Under the pieces are notes generated by a model. The model was not told where the DNA came from. It made no database searches and saw only the letters and a program-made list of their open reading frames with translations. This document shows positions 1 through 5,482 of a stretch of 5,482 nucleotides of DNA, in pieces. A program made the translations under genes and the position numbers. Source of the stretch: Bacteroidota bacterium (GTDB taxonomy: Bacteria > Bacteroidota > Ignavibacteria > SZUA-365 > JAADGX01); the NCBI GenBank assembly GCA_027021285.1, contig JALUUP010000510.1, forward strand, positions 1 through 5,482. The letters run 5' to 3'. Within the stretch, counting starts at the first letter, position 1; each line of letters opens with the position of its first letter.

Positions 1-1
1 G

Positions 2-1150
2 GCGGAATTAGCTGAAAAATTCGGCGTGGAGTTCTTTCAGAGGGCTCTGGACCCACCAGGAAAAAAAATCCTGGCCGGAAGATCCCTCGAAGAATGGGCG
101 CGTGATGAACGCTACCGGGCGTTGGATAGCATGCGAGTGGAATCCGGGGCCGACGTGATTTGTACCGCCCATACCGCTGACGACAACGCGGAAACGATTC
201 TGGCCCATCTTGCGCGCGGGTCGGGAGTTGCCGGTCTCGCGGGAATCCCCGCCAGGCGCGGGCGTATTGTACGGCCGCTTCTGTTTGCCACGAGAACGGA
301 GATCGTGGAATATGCTCACAGGAATGCTGTTCTGTGGCGAAATGATCCCACAAACGAGGAAAGCGAGTTTACGAGGAACAGAATCCGGCACGAGGTGATT
401 CCCGTGCTTCGCGCGGTCTTCGGACCTTCGGTTGTAGAGGGAATCACCCGGACGGGATTCCTGATGCGGGAACTTCACGAATACTTGTTGCCGGAAATTG
501 ATGAGTGGTATCGGAACGCCCTTGCCGCTTCCGGGGAGGGGGTCTTCCTTGCAATTCCTGCATTAAAAAGGTATTTTGAGTTTCAGCGCTTTTCTGTTGT
601 GCGGGTGGCGCTGGGCCAGTTTTTACACGATTCTCCAACCTTTCACTCGGTGTTGCGCGTTGCGGGTTTGGTGGATGCACGACCGGGGCAATACGTGGAT
701 GTACAGAAGAATGTCCGGGCGTACCGGAGCAGGAAATACCTCGAAATCGTATCTGTGCCTCCTTGCGAAACGAGGGTCTTTCCCGTCGAAAAGGATGAAT
801 ACACGGTCATCGACGGAAAGCGTCTCTGGGTGCAATCCCTGAACGAGGTTCCCGCGACGCTCCCTCGTGATCCCTGCATTGAATTCATCGATGCCGATTC
901 AGTGAGGGAACAGCTCACGATCCGCAGGTGGAGAGCCGGTGACAAGATGCAACCTCTCGGGATGCAGGGATCGAAACTCATAAGCGACATTCTGACTGAT
1001 AGGGAAATCAGCGGATGGGCGAGGGAATGTAAGCACGTGTTACTATCTGGTCAGGACATTGTCTGGCTGTGTGGCGTCTGCCTTTCCCATCGCTACAGGA
1101 TTACCGAACAAACGACAAAAACACTCAAGTTGATCTATGGATCGGAATAA
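2..1150 (+). CDS. tilS: tRNA(Ile)-lysidine synthase TilS, 5'-truncated by window edge
   Basis: TilS uses ATP and lysine to convert C34 of the CAU-anticodon tRNA-Ile to lysidine, so that it reads AUA as isoleucine; it is cytoplasmic and normally essential. The frame is open from base 2, giving 382 residues. The GTG at 26 is not a credible start, because the preceding codons (AELAEKFG) already fit the family. The N-terminal PP-loop signature (SGGxDS) and roughly 75-80 residues must lie upstream. Numbering from base 2, visible motifs are 'SLEEWARDERY' (28-38), 'AHTADDNAET' (56-65), the following RGSG (72-75), 'RPLL' (91-94), and 'RNRIRH' (125-130) with a Pro four residues later. The C-terminal TilS domain begins at 'RRWRAGDKMQPLGM' (308-321) and runs to the end. 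The middle region (about 140-300) is the usual weakly conserved part. Domain order and C-terminal length look normal, with no internal stop or frameshift. It overlaps hpt by 14 bases. Confidence 0.96.
   Translation, partial: AELAEKFGVEFFQRALDPPGKKILAGRSLEEWARDERYRALDSMRVESGADVICTAHTADDNAETILAHLARGSGVAGLAGIPARRGRIVRPLLFATRTEIVEYAHRNAVLWRNDPTNEESEFTRNRIRHEVIPVLRAVFGPSVVEGITRTGFLMRELHEYLLPEIDEWYRNALAASGEGVFLAIPALKRYFEFQRFSVVRVALGQFLHDSPTFHSVLRVAGLVDARPGQYVDVQKNVRAYRSRKYLEIVSVPPCETRVFPVEKDEYTVIDGKRLWVQSLNEVPATLPRDPCIEFIDADSVREQLTIRRWRAGDKMQPLGMQGSKLISDILTDREISGWARECKHVLLSGQDIVWLCGVCLSHRYRITEQTTKTLKLIYGSE
56..74 (+). repeat. Small perfect inverted repeat around an A-tract inside tilS
   Basis: CCAGGA at 56-61 and TCCTGG at 69-74 are exact reverse complements, separated by seven A residues (the whole A run is 61-68). 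In RNA this could form a 6-bp hairpin with an A7 loop. It lies in coding sequence for Pro-Gly-Lys-Lys-Ile-Leu in the PP-loop domain, so it may simply be codon chance. Losing or gaining one A would reach stops at 156-158 or 103-105 respectively. Confidence 0.4.
1137..1150 (+). other. tilS/hpt 14-base gene overlap (likely translational coupling)
   Basis: The hpt ATG sits 14 bases inside tilS, in another frame, and the tilS stop TAA is at 1148-1150. The hpt frame is closed just upstream by a TGA at 1131-1133, so a TilS-Hpt fusion would need a +1 (or -2) shift within 1134-1150, where I see no slippery sequence. No purine-rich ribosome site precedes the ATG. Re-initiation by ribosomes finishing tilS is the simplest reading, and is an inference. 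Confidence 0.75.
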
Positions 1151-1721
1151 AGATAATCTCGTTTCCCCGCCCGGTAACACCGTTGTTGTGAACGGGGAGG
1201 TGTTTGAACTATTCATCGACCGCGAGACCATCCACCGGCGCATTCGCGAGCTTGCGGGCGCGATTATGGCGGACTACTCCGGGAGGTTTCCGGTGTTCGT
1301 CTGTGTGCTCAAAGGAGGCTTCATTTTTCTTGCCGATCTCGTGCGCGAGATGGACATGGATTGCGAAATCGACTTTATTCGCATTGCATCGTACGGCGAC
1401 GCCAAGCAGTCCTCCGGATTGGTGACGTTGGAAAAAGACGTCTCGGGCGACATCAGCGGGCGCCACGTGATCATCGTGGAAGATATCGTTGACACGGGAC
1501 GATCCGTTGAGTTCATCACGGAATTGATCATGAAGCGAAATCCCCTTTCGTTGAAATTTCTCACGTTGCTTCACAAGCCCGAATCGACGGAAGTCGATGT
1601 CCGGCTGGATTATGTAGGGTTTAAAATTCCATCCCGTTTTGTTATCGGTTATGGTTTGGATTACGCGCAGAAAGGGAGGAACCTGCCCGCGATCTACATT
1701 CTTCCCCGGAACGGGACCTGA
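1137..1721 (+). CDS. hpt: Hypoxanthine(-guanine) phosphoribosyltransferase
   Basis: This purine-salvage enzyme joins hypoxanthine or guanine to PRPP, giving IMP or GMP plus pyrophosphate, in the cytoplasm. The 194-residue protein is a complete type I phosphoribosyltransferase. It has the 'VLKGG' loop (57-61), 'SYG' with the following flexible-loop region (85-95), and the PRPP-binding motif 'VIIVEDIVDTGRS' (111-123). In that motif E115-D116 is the acidic pair and D119 the expected catalytic base. The purine-pocket segment 'FVIGYGLDYAQKGRNLP' is at 168-184. The ATG at 1137 overlaps tilS by 14 bases and has no clear Shine-Dalgarno upstream, which suggests translational coupling. An in-frame GTG at 1188 would remove 17 residues, but also lacks a ribosome site. 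The N-terminus has roughly 15-20 residues more than the Bacillus enzyme; its 'EVFELFID' segment (21-28) and 'GRNLPAIY' ending look Bacteroidota-like. Discriminating hypoxanthine from guanine preference is not possible here. Confidence 0.96.
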   Translation: MDRNKDNLVSPPGNTVVVNGEVFELFIDRETIHRRIRELAGAIMADYSGRFPVFVCVLKGGFIFLADLVREMDMDCEIDFIRIASYGDAKQSSGLVTLEKDVSGDISGRHVIIVEDIVDTGRSVEFITELIMKRNPLSLKFLTLLHKPESTEVDVRLDYVGFKIPSRFVIGYGLDYAQKGRNLPAIYILPRNGT

Positions 1722-1764
1722 CCGAATGCGGACCGTCGGACGAATTAACGTTTCAACAAGACAG

Positions 1765-1771
1765 AGAAAGG
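1765..1771 (+). promoter_or_regulatory. Probable ribosome binding site of ftsH
   Basis: AGAAAGG lies 12 bases before the ftsH ATG at 1784. The match is moderate and the spacing a little long, but it supports this start over the in-frame ATG at 1844, which has nothing similar upstream. The 62-base gap between hpt and ftsH (1722-1783) otherwise shows no convincing -35/-10 pair and no terminator; the only pairing seen is CCGA (1722-1725) with TCGG (1736-1739), too short to call. Confidence 0.55.
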
Positions 1772-1783
1772 TTTCATCATAAC

Positions 1784-3907
1784 ATGCCGGAATCAAATCC
1801 CAACAAGAAATCAAAACAGAATCCCAAGCGTCCTACGAACCCGATGAAAGGAGGCGGTAACGGGGACGAGGAATTCAACTGGAACCGGATTGCGCGGGTC
1901 GTACTGGGTTGGCTTGCCGTCATTCTCATGGTTTTTGTCGTTCTGCGGTTGTTCGGCGGGATGCAAGAACAGGAGCCAACGATCACCTTCCGCCAATACG
2001 AGGACCTTTTACAGGGCAAAGTCACCAGTGCGACGGGTGAGCCGGTAAAAATCGTCAAAGCGACGGTGGTGAAATCGGATATTTCCAATTATACATTCGT
2101 GGGCACGTTGAACAGCGCCGCCACTCTCAAGACGACGACGGGGAAGCCCATAGAGACGAAATCGTTTATCGTTATCCTGGGGCCGCTCGATTCCGAGACG
2201 GAGAAACGATGGATATCATTGGGCATCGATATTTCGTACGAAGAAAAAGAAGGAATGCTCGGCACGATTCTGCTCCAGATGTTGCCGTGGGTTGCCATTT
2301 TCGCCTTGTGGATCTTTTTCATGCGGCGCATGCAGGGAGCGGGTACGCGGGGTATCTTCTCGTTCGGCAAAAGCAAGGCGAAGATGATCTCCGACAATGC
2401 GCCTCAAATCACGTTCAACGACGTGGCCGGTGTTCCCGAAGCGAAACTGGAACTCCAGGAAGTCATCGAGTTCCTGAAGGAACCGTCGAAGTTCCAGCGT
2501 CTCGGAGGAAAGATCCCCAAGGGAGTGTTGCTCCTGGGGCCTCCGGGGACGGGCAAGACGCTTCTGGCGCGGGCCGTGGCCGGCGAGGCCGGGGTACCGT
2601 TCTTTTCCATTTCCGGTGCGGATTTCGTGGAAATGTTTGTCGGCGTCGGCGCCAGCCGGGTTCGCGATCTCTTTGAAAACGCGAAGAAAAGCGCGCCGTG
2701 TATCGTGTTCATCGATGAAATCGATGCGGTCGGACGCTTGCGGGGCGCCGGACTCGGGGGCGGACACGATGAACGCGAACAGACCTTGAACCAGCTTCTT
2801 GTCGAGATGGACGGTTTCGAACAAAACAGCGGCGTGATCATTATCGCCGCAACCAACCGTCCCGACGTGCTCGATCCGGCGCTTCTCCGGCCCGGAAGAT
2901 TCGATCGCCAGATCGTGGTGGACCGGCCGGACGTCAACGGCCGCCTGGGTATCCTGAAAGTTCACACCCGCGGCATTCCCGTCGATCCTTCGGTGGACCT
3001 CCTTGTCCTTGCCAAGGGAACGCCCGGTCTTGCCGGAGCCGAGCTGGCGAACCTCGTGAACGAGGCCGCGTTGCTGGCCGCGCGCAAAAATAAGAAAACC
3101 GTCGGCATGGATGACTTCGAGGAGGCGAAAGACAAGGTGATGATGGGAATCGAACGCAAGAGCCTCATTATTTCCGAGGACGAGAAGCGGACTACCGCCT
3201 ATCATGAATCTGGCCACGTGCTGGTTGCCAAGCTGATACCGGAAGCGGACCCCGTGCACAAAGTGACGATTATTCCCCGCGGACGCGCGCTCGGTGTCAC
3301 AACGTATCTCCCGATAGATGAGAAACACACGTATTCCAAGGAATACCTCGAGGCCATGATCGCGTATGCGATGGGAGGCAGGGCGGCTGAAAAACTGGTC
3401 TTCAACCAGTTGACGACAGGTGCAGGAAACGATATCACGCGCGCCACGGAACTGGCCCGCAAGATGGTTTGCGAGTGGGGTATGAGCGAAAAACTCGGGC
3501 CGCTTTCTTTTGGAGCGAAGCAAGAAGAAGTGTTCCTCGGAAGGGAGATCGCCCAGCACCGTGACTTCAGCGAAGAAACGGCCGAATTGATCGACGAGGA
3601 AGTTCGCGCAATCGTAAACCGGTGCATGGAGCGCGCCGATACGATCCTTCTAGAAAACCTCGACACGCTTCACAGACTCGCCAACGCGCTTCTGGAACGG
3701 GAAATCCTGGACAGCGAAGAGATCGATCACATCCTGAAGGGAGAGCCGCTGCCGGAGAACAAGGAGAAAACATCCTCGCCGGAAGATGATACCGAGGAAG
3801 CGGCCCGGCGTGATCGCGAACGGGCCGAGAAAATCCGCAAGGCCGTCGAAGACCTGAAGAAGCAGGAACAGGATAAGCCCGGCGACCTGTTTGCTTCGGA
3901 TCAATGA
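1784..3907 (+). CDS. ftsH: ATP-dependent zinc metalloprotease FtsH
   Basis: FtsH is a hexameric inner-membrane AAA+ protease that extracts and degrades misfolded membrane proteins and selected regulators. The 707-residue protein is complete. It has a basic, Pro/Asn-rich cytoplasmic head (1-35), TM1 (about 36-58), a periplasmic domain of about 100 residues (59-158), and TM2 (about 159-180). The AAA+ module has Walker A 'GPPGTGKT' (252-259), pore loop 'MFVGVGA' (284-290), Walker B 'CIVFIDEID' (306-314), and a second region of homology with likely arginine fingers R369 and R372. The peptidase has the zinc motif 'HESGH' (474-478, E475 catalytic) and third ligand D550 in 'TTGAGNDI'. All key residues are present. 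The tail (about 655-707) is highly charged and probably helical. L319 replaces the Gln common in 'GRQRG', a tolerated position. The periplasmic domain is somewhat longer than E. coli's. It follows hpt by 62 bases and precedes the kinase-like gene by 6, so it is probably in the same transcript. Confidence 0.99.
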   Translation: MPESNPNKKSKQNPKRPTNPMKGGGNGDEEFNWNRIARVVLGWLAVILMVFVVLRLFGGMQEQEPTITFRQYEDLLQGKVTSATGEPVKIVKATVVKSDISNYTFVGTLNSAATLKTTTGKPIETKSFIVILGPLDSETEKRWISLGIDISYEEKEGMLGTILLQMLPWVAIFALWIFFMRRMQGAGTRGIFSFGKSKAKMISDNAPQITFNDVAGVPEAKLELQEVIEFLKEPSKFQRLGGKIPKGVLLLGPPGTGKTLLARAVAGEAGVPFFSISGADFVEMFVGVGASRVRDLFENAKKSAPCIVFIDEIDAVGRLRGAGLGGGHDEREQTLNQLLVEMDGFEQNSGVIIIAATNRPDVLDPALLRPGRFDRQIVVDRPDVNGRLGILKVHTRGIPVDPSVDLLVLAKGTPGLAGAELANLVNEAALLAARKNKKTVGMDDFEEAKDKVMMGIERKSLIISEDEKRTTAYHESGHVLVAKLIPEADPVHKVTIIPRGRALGVTTYLPIDEKHTYSKEYLEAMIAYAMGGRAAEKLVFNQLTTGAGNDITRATELARKMVCEWGMSEKLGPLSFGAKQEEVFLGREIAQHRDFSEETAELIDEEVRAIVNRCMERADTILLENLDTLHRLANALLEREILDSEEIDHILKGEPLPENKEKTSSPEDDTEEAARRDRERAEKIRKAVEDLKKQEQDKPGDLFASDQ
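3801..3827 (+). repeat. GC-rich inverted repeat near the 3' end of ftsH
   Basis: CGGCCCG at 3801-3807 and CGGGCCG at 3821-3827 are exact reverse complements, giving a possible 7-bp all-GC stem with a 13-base loop, about 78 bases before the ftsH stop codon. No T-run follows, so it is not a rho-independent terminator. It encodes the Ala/Arg-rich charged tail, and codon bias alone could produce it. Confidence 0.35.
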
Positions 3908-3913
3908 GCAGCG

Positions 3914-4570
3914 ATGGAACACGCCAAGGTGGATACCCCTGATTTTTCTTTCAAGCACGAACTGATCAGAAAAGGAATTCACCTTTCATCGCTTTCCATT
4001 CCCGTCATTTACTGGTACATCACCAGGGACCTCGCGTTGAGCATACTGGTGCCGATTACGCTCGCATTCGTGCTGGTGGATACGATCAAGTTCTTTCACG
4101 AGCCAACACGCGAGTTGTACTACCGGACATTCAGTTTTATCCTGCGGCGGCACGAGACCGAGGAGACCAAGAAGACGTTCAACGGGGCCACCTGGGTCCT
4201 TATCTCGGCCACGTTTTGCGTATGGTTGTTTCCCAAGCTTATTTTCGTTACCGCGTTTTCCATCCTGATTATTTCCGATACCGCGTCCGCTCTTTTCGGC
4301 AGGAAATTCGGGCGGCGACGTTTTCGGGGAAAATCACTGGAAGGCTCATTGGCATTTGTTCTTACCGCGTGGATCGCGATCCTGTTTACACCGAAACTAC
4401 TCGGGACGCCGTTGGAATACGGCATTGCGTTTACCGCCGCCGTCGTTGGAGCCATTGCCGAGGTCCTGTCTTATGGTATCATCGACGATAATTTCGCCAT
4501 CCCGGTCAGCATCGGGGGTGTAATGTGGGTTCTGTTGTACTGGTTCTATCCCGGCATTCCCTTGTACTGA
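3914..4570 (+). CDS. Membrane CTP-dependent polyprenol/lipid kinase-like protein (SEC59/VTE5 family)
   Basis: This 218-residue integral membrane protein resembles the dolichol kinase/phytol kinase/diacylglycerol kinase group (COG0170, CTP_transf_1-like), which phosphorylates a membrane lipid alcohol using CTP. Seen in the sequence: 'RKGIH' (19-23), 'FNGATW' (89-94), the nucleotide/metal signature 'SDTASALFGRKFG' (121-133) followed by 'KSLEGS' (140-145), and 'DDNFAIP' (191-197). About six or seven hydrophobic segments are spread over roughly 24-37, 41-57, 93-106, 107-120, 146-160, 170-187 and 198-211. The signature loop should face the cytoplasm. The length is normal for the short bacterial form. 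The start is six bases after the ftsH stop with no good ribosome site, suggesting coupling to ftsH. The substrate cannot be told from sequence: polyprenol, phytol/isoprenoid alcohol or diacylglycerol are all possible. A CdsA-type cytidylyltransferase is less likely because of the small size and the VTE5-like 'DDNFAIP' end. Confidence 0.83.
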   Translation: MEHAKVDTPDFSFKHELIRKGIHLSSLSIPVIYWYITRDLALSILVPITLAFVLVDTIKFFHEPTRELYYRTFSFILRRHETEETKKTFNGATWVLISATFCVWLFPKLIFVTAFSILIISDTASALFGRKFGRRRFRGKSLEGSLAFVLTAWIAILFTPKLLGTPLEYGIAFTAAVVGAIAEVLSYGIIDDNFAIPVSIGGVMWVLLYWFYPGIPLY

Positions 4571-4601
4571 GGATGCCAAACGACTTATCCAACAATGAGA
4601 T

Positions 4602-4605
4602 GGAG
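4602..4605 (+). promoter_or_regulatory. Ribosome binding site that sets the lipoprotein start
   Basis: GGAG, within AGATGGAG, sits seven bases before the ATG at 4613, which is good Shine-Dalgarno spacing. The in-frame ATG at 4595 would add six residues (MRWSNA) ahead of the signal peptide and has no such motif, so 4613 is preferred. The rest of the 42-base gap after the kinase gene (4571-4612) shows no promoter or terminator. Confidence 0.65.
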
Positions 4606-4612
4606 TAATGCC

Positions 4613-5482
4613 ATGCTGCGTCGTATCGTTTTGCCTGCACCGCTTTCAGTATTGATGCTGGTATTGTTCGCTCAATGTTCGACAATGCTGGACAGCAAGG
4701 GTCCGGATGATAAAATCGTTGTGGTGGCCGATTCAGCCGAATGGATTGAACTGGAACCGTACCTCGAGGCGACGTTTTCAACACCGTTTCACACGCCCCA
4801 GCCGGAGCAGTGGTTTACCCTGGAATGGGTGAAACCGGAAGCGATGGGACGCGTGGAGTTATCGCGGAATATTTTCTACGTATCCACGCTTGACGCGAAC
4901 ACCCCGATGGCGGAATTCATGCGGGCAAGTCTTGATCAGGCCACGGAGGCACTCGTTCGCGAAGGCAAGCAGTACGCGTTTGTCAAGAAGAATTTTCACG
5001 CCCGCAACCAGACGGTTGTCTTCATGGCCGCGGAGAGCATGGATCAATTACAGAACGCCATCGTGCGGGAATCTCCGCAGCTCCTGTACTTCTTCAAGCA
5101 CGCCTGGGAAAAACGCGAAGAATTGCTGGTGCGTTACGCCGACCGGGAGGAAGACCTGGAACAACGGTTCCTTGATGAATACGGTTGGACATTGTGCATC
5201 CCCAAGGCGTGGTTCGTTGGGAAAGATTCCTCCGAACTCGGAGCAGTCTGGCTGCGAAGAAAGGTCCCGGTTGATGCCGAGCGCTGGCTCCTGGTTCACT
5301 GGATCGACAACGCGAGCCCGGCGATGCTTACCGGCGAAACCGTTCTCGACATGCGCGACAGCCTGACCGAAATCCTGTACCGCACCGTGGACGATTCCGC
5401 GTGGGTGCAGATCGACCGGGAGAACTATCTCCAGGTCGACACCGATAATTTCCTCGGACACTACGCCATCAGGGTGAGGGGA
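4613..5482 (+). CDS. DUF4837-like putative lipoprotein, 3'-truncated by window edge
   Basis: The frame is open for 290 codons from 4613 to the end of the window without a stop. The N-terminus reads as a signal peptide: two Arg (3-4), a hydrophobic stretch (5-19), then 'LFAQC' with Cys22 as the likely lipidated residue. Gln just before the Cys is unusual, since Gly, Ala or Ser is normal, so lipidation is probable rather than certain. Ser at +2 does not give an inner-membrane retention signal of the enteric type. The mature part fits the DUF4837 pattern: 'KIVVVADSAEW' (34-44), 'RNIFYV' (85-90), 'YGWTLCIPKAWFVGKD' (190-205), an 'MRDSLTE' stretch (247-253) and 'YAIRVRG' (284-290), just where the family usually continues with a Gly/Trp-rich end. 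Perhaps 40-60 residues are missing. Family function is unknown to me. It follows the kinase-like gene by 42 bases. An unrelated envelope lipoprotein is the alternative. Confidence 0.78.
   Translation, partial: MLRRIVLPAPLSVLMLVLFAQCSTMLDSKGPDDKIVVVADSAEWIELEPYLEATFSTPFHTPQPEQWFTLEWVKPEAMGRVELSRNIFYVSTLDANTPMAEFMRASLDQATEALVREGKQYAFVKKNFHARNQTVVFMAAESMDQLQNAIVRESPQLLYFFKHAWEKREELLVRYADREEDLEQRFLDEYGWTLCIPKAWFVGKDSSELGAVWLRRKVPVDAERWLLVHWIDNASPAMLTGETVLDMRDSLTEILYRTVDDSAWVQIDRENYLQVDTDNFLGHYAIRVRG

Noticed and set aside
26..28. GTG at 26 as the tilS start
   Set aside because: The upstream codons to base 2 fit the TilS family, and the PP-loop needed for activity must lie further upstream.
1134..1150. 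Programmed frameshift making a TilS-Hpt fusion
   Set aside because: Only 17 bases are open in both frames, a +1 shift would be required, and there is no slippery heptamer or other recognised shift signal.
1310..1317. AAAGGAGG, a perfect Shine-Dalgarno-like sequence in hpt (a second copy at 1847-1854 in ftsH)
   Set aside because: Both encode Lys-Gly-Gly in frame, and neither is followed at suitable spacing by a start codon of a plausible gene.
1752..1783. Possible promoter before ftsH (TTCAAC ... CATAAC)
   Set aside because: Both hexamers are poor matches, the 20-base spacer is too long, and transcription would begin inside the ftsH coding sequence.
1209..1814. A 201-codon open frame on the - strand over hpt and the start of ftsH
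   Set aside because: It is antisense to a well-supported hpt and has no recognisable domain.
2216..3559. A 447-codon open frame on the - strand, antisense to ftsH
   Set aside because: It lies wholly inside the unmistakable ftsH gene, its translation shows no family I recognise, and long antisense frames are common opposite GC-rich coding DNA.
3904..3906. ATG overlapping the ftsH stop codon (ATGA) as the start of the next gene
   Set aside because: It is in a different frame from the kinase-like gene, which starts at 3914.
4890..5366. A 158-codon + strand frame inside the lipoprotein gene
   Set aside because: Its Arg/Ser-rich composition is typical of an out-of-frame reading, and the 290-codon frame from 4613 has a signal peptide and family motifs.

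Overview
The window is a tightly packed run of five protein genes, all on the + strand: tilS (5' end cut off by the window edge), hpt, ftsH, a membrane CTP-dependent lipid/polyprenol kinase-like gene, and a putative lipoprotein of the DUF4837 type (3' end cut off). Spacing is -14, +62, +6 and +42 bases, so the whole run could be one transcript. Its main promoter would lie upstream of the window. I see no RNA gene, insertion sequence, CRISPR array, convincing promoter or rho-independent terminator, and no gene-free stretch longer than 62 bases.

The organism is a bacterium of moderate GC content (mid-50s percent by eye). The DUF4837 lipoprotein is, from memory, a family largely found in Bacteroidota and relatives. 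The Hpt also carries Bacteroidota-like wording, such as an N-terminal 'EVFELFID' segment and a 'GRNLPAIY' ending. The higher GC and recognisable Shine-Dalgarno motifs before two genes argue against a typical Bacteroidota genome. A less-studied lineage of the FCB superphylum (for example Calditrichota, KSB1, Latescibacterota or Marinimicrobia) fits better, but this placement is an inference.

Layout: 2-1150 is tilS, which makes lysidine in the tRNA-Ile anticodon. Positions 1137-1721 are hpt, for purine salvage, starting inside the end of tilS. Positions 1784-3907 are ftsH, the membrane-anchored AAA+ zinc protease. Positions 3914-4570 are a multi-pass membrane protein of the dolichol/phytol kinase family. 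Positions 4613-5482 are the lipoprotein, which has a good ribosome binding site and no stop codon before the window ends.

The tilS-hpt-ftsH order is an old, widespread bacterial arrangement. In Bacillus subtilis TilS and HprT have been reported to act together as an activator of ftsH. The two genes downstream add a membrane-lipid kinase and an envelope lipoprotein of unknown role to a membrane quality-control protease. That linkage is the least explained part of the window. I do not see a clear undescribed system; this reads mainly as housekeeping DNA with two poorly characterised envelope genes attached.
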